Source of the DNA: CAYNMC01 sp964398365
GTDB taxonomy: Bacteria; Patescibacteriota; Microgenomatia; UBA1400; CAYNMC01
Length of the DNA: 64,000 bases
Direction of reading: 5' to 3'
NCBI GenBank assembly: GCA_964398365.1
Contig: CAYNMC010000021.1
Coordinates: 33,318 to 97,317, forward strand
Below, piece after piece: positions 61,483 to 64,000 of this stretch. The notes beneath the pieces were generated by a model. The model was not told the origin of the DNA, searched no databases, and saw nothing but the letters and a program-made list of their open reading frames with translations. The position numbers and the translations under genes were made by a program. How positions within the stretch are numbered: the stretch's first letter is position 1; each line of letters opens with the position of its first letter.

Positions 61483-61832
61483 CTAAAAAAACAGTTGGTA
61501 AACCTTTTTATTATCGTTGGTTAGCAGGTGAGCGAATTTATAGACATATTCGTAAAGCGGGTTTAAAAGAAGAAGAAGAGAGAGAAATTTTAACACTTAT
61601 TGAAGAAACTGTTCATACTCAAGCACTCTCGGCAGTGCTTGAAAAATTACCGGCGCAAAAACATGAAGAATTTCTAGAAAAATTCCGAGAAAAACCAGAT
61701 GATTTAAAGCTTATTGATTACCTGCAAGGTCAAGTTGAGGATATTGAGACTCATTTAAAAAAAGTCTTTAAAAATTTAGAAGAAGAAATTATTAAGGATG
61801 TGTGCGAGAGTTTAAAGGATAGTGAAGAATGA
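61479..61832 (+). CDS. Small helical protein (DUF5663-like)
   Basis: 117 residues, all predicted helix and charged. The middle segment LEKLPAQKHEEFLEKFREKPDDLKLIDYLQ resembles the CPR-specific DUF5663 pattern. Overlaps both neighbours by 4 nt. Function unknown. Confidence 0.65.
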   Translation: MTKKTVGKPFYYRWLAGERIYRHIRKAGLKEEEEREILTLIEETVHTQALSAVLEKLPAQKHEEFLEKFREKPDDLKLIDYLQGQVEDIETHLKKVFKNLEEEIIKDVCESLKDSEE

Positions 61833-62989
61833 AATTTGCCCCCCAAATTTTTATCAGAAATAGAGAATATGAAGATTTATGGGAAAAATTCTTTCTGGCG
61901 GCGGTGGCGGCTATTTTGGGCATCCGTTTCTTTTTAAAACTGACTGATTATCCTCAAATCTCACCGCGCGGCTTACACATTGCTCATATGCTTTGGGGAG
62001 GTTTATTAATGTTGCTGGCGATACTGAGTTTGTTATTTTTTTTGGATCGCCGCAGCAAAAAACTGGCAGCCGTGATAGGTGGTTTGGGTTTTGGTGCTTT
62101 TATTGATGAAGTGGGTAAGTTTATTACTAGTGATAATAATTATTTTTATCAGCCGGCAGCAGCCATCATTTATGTTATTTTTGTTTTAATTTACTTGGGG
62201 ATTTATAGTTTTAAAAAATATAGTCGTTTTTCTAGTCAGGAAAATTTAATTAATAGTTTGGAGTTACTTAAGGAGGCGGTTGTCAGAGACTTGGATAAAG
62301 AGGAGAAACAGAGAGGTTTACGCTATTTGCGTAAAGTTAAAGAGGAAAATATTATCTATCACACCCTCAAGAATTTATATCAAGAATTAGAGGCACTTCC
62401 TTATCCTAAACAAAGGTTGTTGGATTATTATTGGCGTCGTTTAAAATTTTTTTACTCTCAACTTATTCAACAAAAATGGTTTACCGGCGTGGTAAAAATT
62501 TTTTTCTTAATTCAGGCTATCGTAAGTTTTTTTAGTGTTACTCTTTTTACATTTGGCACTTTTAGTTTTATTTTTACAGACTCTTTACCTTTTTGGCTAA
62601 ATCAGTTAAGAGTGAGCGATTATTTAAGTTTGGGAGCCAGCGCTCTTTCAGGTTTGTTTATTATTTATGGTGTTTTTAAAATGAGGTACTCGCGTTTACA
62701 GGCTTATTTGCAATTTAAAAAATCAATGCTGGTCTCCATTTTTCTGGTTCAGGTTTTTGTTTTTTATAAAGATCAATTTAGTGCCTTTTTTGGTCTCGTT
62801 TTTGACCTTGTGGTTTTATCAACCCTTAATTATATGATTGAAAGAGAAATTAGCAACTTAAATACCGGCAATGGTTTTAAGGTTCCAGCGAGAACAAAAG
62901 GGTTGGTGACTGGTTTAAATTTAAGGAAAATAAGTTTGTCATTAAATTGTGTTTCCCGCAAATCAGGAGATATCAATTCTCATTTTTAA
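61829..62989 (+). CDS. Multi-pass membrane protein, unknown
   Basis: 386 residues with about eight membrane helices: three or four in residues 20-125, a charged cytoplasmic loop (about 130-215), and four more to 340. The glycine-rich stretch AAVIGGLGFGAFIDEVGKFITSDNNYFYQP is distinctive. The basic tail ends at 62989, overlapping the convergent neighbour by 4 nt. No family recognised. Confidence 0.75.
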   Translation: MKFAPQIFIRNREYEDLWEKFFLAAVAAILGIRFFLKLTDYPQISPRGLHIAHMLWGGLLMLLAILSLLFFLDRRSKKLAAVIGGLGFGAFIDEVGKFITSDNNYFYQPAAAIIYVIFVLIYLGIYSFKKYSRFSSQENLINSLELLKEAVVRDLDKEEKQRGLRYLRKVKEENIIYHTLKNLYQELEALPYPKQRLLDYYWRRLKFFYSQLIQQKWFTGVVKIFFLIQAIVSFFSVTLFTFGTFSFIFTDSLPFWLNQLRVSDYLSLGASALSGLFIIYGVFKMRYSRLQAYLQFKKSMLVSIFLVQVFVFYKDQFSAFFGLVFDLVVLSTLNYMIEREISNLNTGNGFKVPARTKGLVTGLNLRKISLSLNCVSRKSGDINSHF

Positions 62990-63327
62990 ATATTCAACAG
63001 ACACTCACAAGGTTTATTTTTAAGAATTATTTTTTGTTCCTTAAGCGTATTGAGAAGAATTTCTTGTGTACTTAAGCCTCTTGCAAGGCGTTTGTCAAGT
63101 GGTGTGCGATGTTTATATTTTCGACGGATTAGTTCTTTTACCAGTGCCTCATGGCGCAAATAAAGAGCTTTTTCTCTACCAAGCCAACGGAGAGTTTCCG
63201 GGTGACGTGAGTAACCGCCTTTGCCTTTGTGCTTGGTGAGAATATTCCAAAGGCCGTGTAGTTCGCGATGTTCGGCGAGTAAATGTTTTCGACACAAATG
63301 TTTCGGATGTATGTCCCATATCCGCAT
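62986..63327 (-). CDS. Pyrimidine-dimer DNA glycosylase-like protein (Pyr_excise)
   Basis: 113 residues: MRIWDIHPKHLCRKHLLAEHRELHGLWNILTKHKGKGGYSRHPETLRWLGREKALYLRHEALVKELIRRKYKHRTPLD fits the PF03013 pattern (T4 DenV relatives), which cut at UV dimers. Other members lack tests of activity. Base composition looks more GC-rich than the neighbouring genes. It sits next to TspO and an IS fragment. Confidence 0.8.
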   Translation of the reverse strand: MRIWDIHPKHLCRKHLLAEHRELHGLWNILTKHKGKGGYSRHPETLRWLGREKALYLRHEALVKELIRRKYKHRTPLDKRLARGLSTQEILLNTLKEQKIILKNKPCECLLNI

Positions 63328-63330
63328 AAA

Positions 63331-63735
63331 TTATCTATTGAGATAGGTAATTGTTAACTGTAAAACCGTGGCAAACGAAACCCAAAGTAAATATGGAATG
63401 TTGGCATAAACAATCCAATGAAGATTGGATGAAGTGTTCCAAATAGTATAAAGCGCCCAAAGGAGCGTACCAAGTGCGAGCAAAATATCAACTGCCGCCA
63501 AAAGATTATTTTTCAATCCAAATTGCAAGGGTGTAAAAGCAAAGTTGAAAATAAGATTGAACACGAAAGGCAAAGCGATGATCCACGCGAACTTACCTGT
63601 TAATGCCTTATAAAAAACCGTGCCAAAAGTGATGACAATAATCGCATACAAAACTGTCCAAACCGGTCCAAACAGCCAGCTTGGCGGTGCCCAACTAGGT
63701 TTGATTAATTGTGAATACCAGTTGTACGTGTTCAT
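63331..63735 (-). CDS. TspO/MBR family membrane protein
   Basis: 134 residues, five membrane helices. WYSQLIKPSWAPPSWLFGPVWTVLYAII is the family hallmark, with NLIFNFAFTPLQFGLKNNLLAAVDI and YLLWVSFATVLQLTI. Binds porphyrins/tryptophan-derived ligands. Ends 3 nt before the Pyr_excise gene start, so they are likely co-transcribed. Confidence 0.93.
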   Translation of the reverse strand: MNTYNWYSQLIKPSWAPPSWLFGPVWTVLYAIIVITFGTVFYKALTGKFAWIIALPFVFNLIFNFAFTPLQFGLKNNLLAAVDILLALGTLLWALYTIWNTSSNLHWIVYANIPYLLWVSFATVLQLTITYLNR

Positions 63736-63837
63736 ATTTTGCTGACTGATGGGTGGTAGTCGCTAAAACTTTACCAACACCATCTTTACCCATTATAGCG
63801 CCAAAAATAACTTTTTAGAAGACTCGGTACTGACCCA

Positions 63838-64000
63838 TTACTTTTTGGACTCTAAGTCTTCCTTGAGCATAATAAACTCCATAGTGGTTAAATAATCTAA
63901 TGATTGATGAGGTCTGACTGTGTTGTAGTATCACAAATAATCTACCAGTTTAAGATTGAATTCTTGGGTATTCTCTAGGAATTCCAGATTGGCTTCAATA
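63838..64000 (-). pseudogene. IS transposase (rve integrase core) C-terminal fragment, running off the window
   Basis: Minus-strand translation ends ...FNLKLVDYL, then an in-frame TGA (63931-63933), then YYNTVRPHQSLDYLTTMEF...LESKK and TAA (63838-63840). YN-x-x-RPH-x-SL is the diagnostic end of IS3/IS481-type integrase cores. Since many genes here use TGA as a stop, the TGA is a nonsense mutation. Bases 63826-63837 (GTACTGACCC) may be the element's terminal repeat. Confidence 0.75.

Noticed and set aside
63931..63933. In-frame TGA in the integrase fragment as a sign of recoded TGA (Gly or Trp, as in some CPR lineages)
   Set aside because: Many intact genes in the window (leuA, pilB, aspS, the response regulator) end in TGA, so the standard code applies and the TGA is a nonsense mutation.
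1..64000. tRNA, rRNA, tmRNA, RNase P RNA or CRISPR array
   Set aside because: I looked through all gaps over 80 nt and saw no cloverleaf/GTTCRA-type arms, conserved RNA cores or spaced direct repeats.

Overview
The window is AT-rich bacterial DNA with very tight gene packing, many 4-8 nt overlaps and the standard genetic code (many genes end in TGA). Several traits point to a Candidate Phyla Radiation (Patescibacteria) genome, possibly of the Microgenomates group, though rank below CPR is a guess. These traits are an alanyl-tRNA synthetase of only 599 residues, an archaeal-type AspRS, small single-copy informational genes, a sortase and MltG/DacA wall set without biosynthetic pathways, a type IV pilus cluster with a PilM-PilN fusion, and many conserved hypothetical membrane proteins.

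Layout. 1-6.6 kb: 3' part of RNase J, FtsK, a RodZ-like protein, two small membrane proteins and short AlaS. 6.6-12 kb: a chimeric actin-like/baseplate-J-like membrane protein with its own 7-codon leader ORF, sortase, RuvX, a 639-nt gene-free gap, a zinc ribbon protein and MltG. 12-20 kb: rpoB-rpoC-rpsL-rpsG behind a strong promoter and a structured leader. 20-22 kb: RdgB and an SGNH hydrolase. 22-32.5 kb: the type IV pilus locus (pilB, pilC, an unknown gene, three minus-strand pseudopilin-type genes, pilMN, pilO, a small gene, the pilin and a strong terminator). 32.6-36.2 kb: tgt, a REP-associated tyrosine transposase with 23-bp inverted ends, and a swivel-first aconitase-family fusion. 36-43 kb: an accessory metabolic and secreted region (aminotransferase, GlcG/HbpS-like protein, secreted/membrane/Hint cassette, deoxyribosyltransferase-RHH fusion, an unknown 319-residue protein, short LeuA). 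43-47 kb: histidine kinase, a NYN-domain gene frameshifted at an (ACTT)4 tract, a response regulator and an M29 aminopeptidase. 47-59 kb: DUF4446 and DUF3048 proteins, a regulator pair, SecD/SecF, CCA-adding enzyme, RecJ, two tiny divergent genes around a Shine-Dalgarno/anti-Shine-Dalgarno hairpin array, AspRS, DacA and a YycI-like hypothetical. 59-63 kb: GltX and three linked hypotheticals. The last kilobase looks acquired: a pyrimidine-dimer glycosylase-like gene, TspO, and a decayed IS integrase fragment running off the window.

Two themes run across the window. First, at least a dozen genes have a -10 box ending only 6-9 nt before the start codon, so their mRNAs should be leaderless, while operon-internal and some accessory genes use strong AGGAGG sites. 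Second, several loci carry small DNA or RNA switches: the ACTT tract, the alternating SD/anti-SD array, the rpoB leader, interleaved divergent promoters, and one 22-bp palindrome present both inside alaS and in an intergenic gap. No tRNA, rRNA or CRISPR array was recognised.
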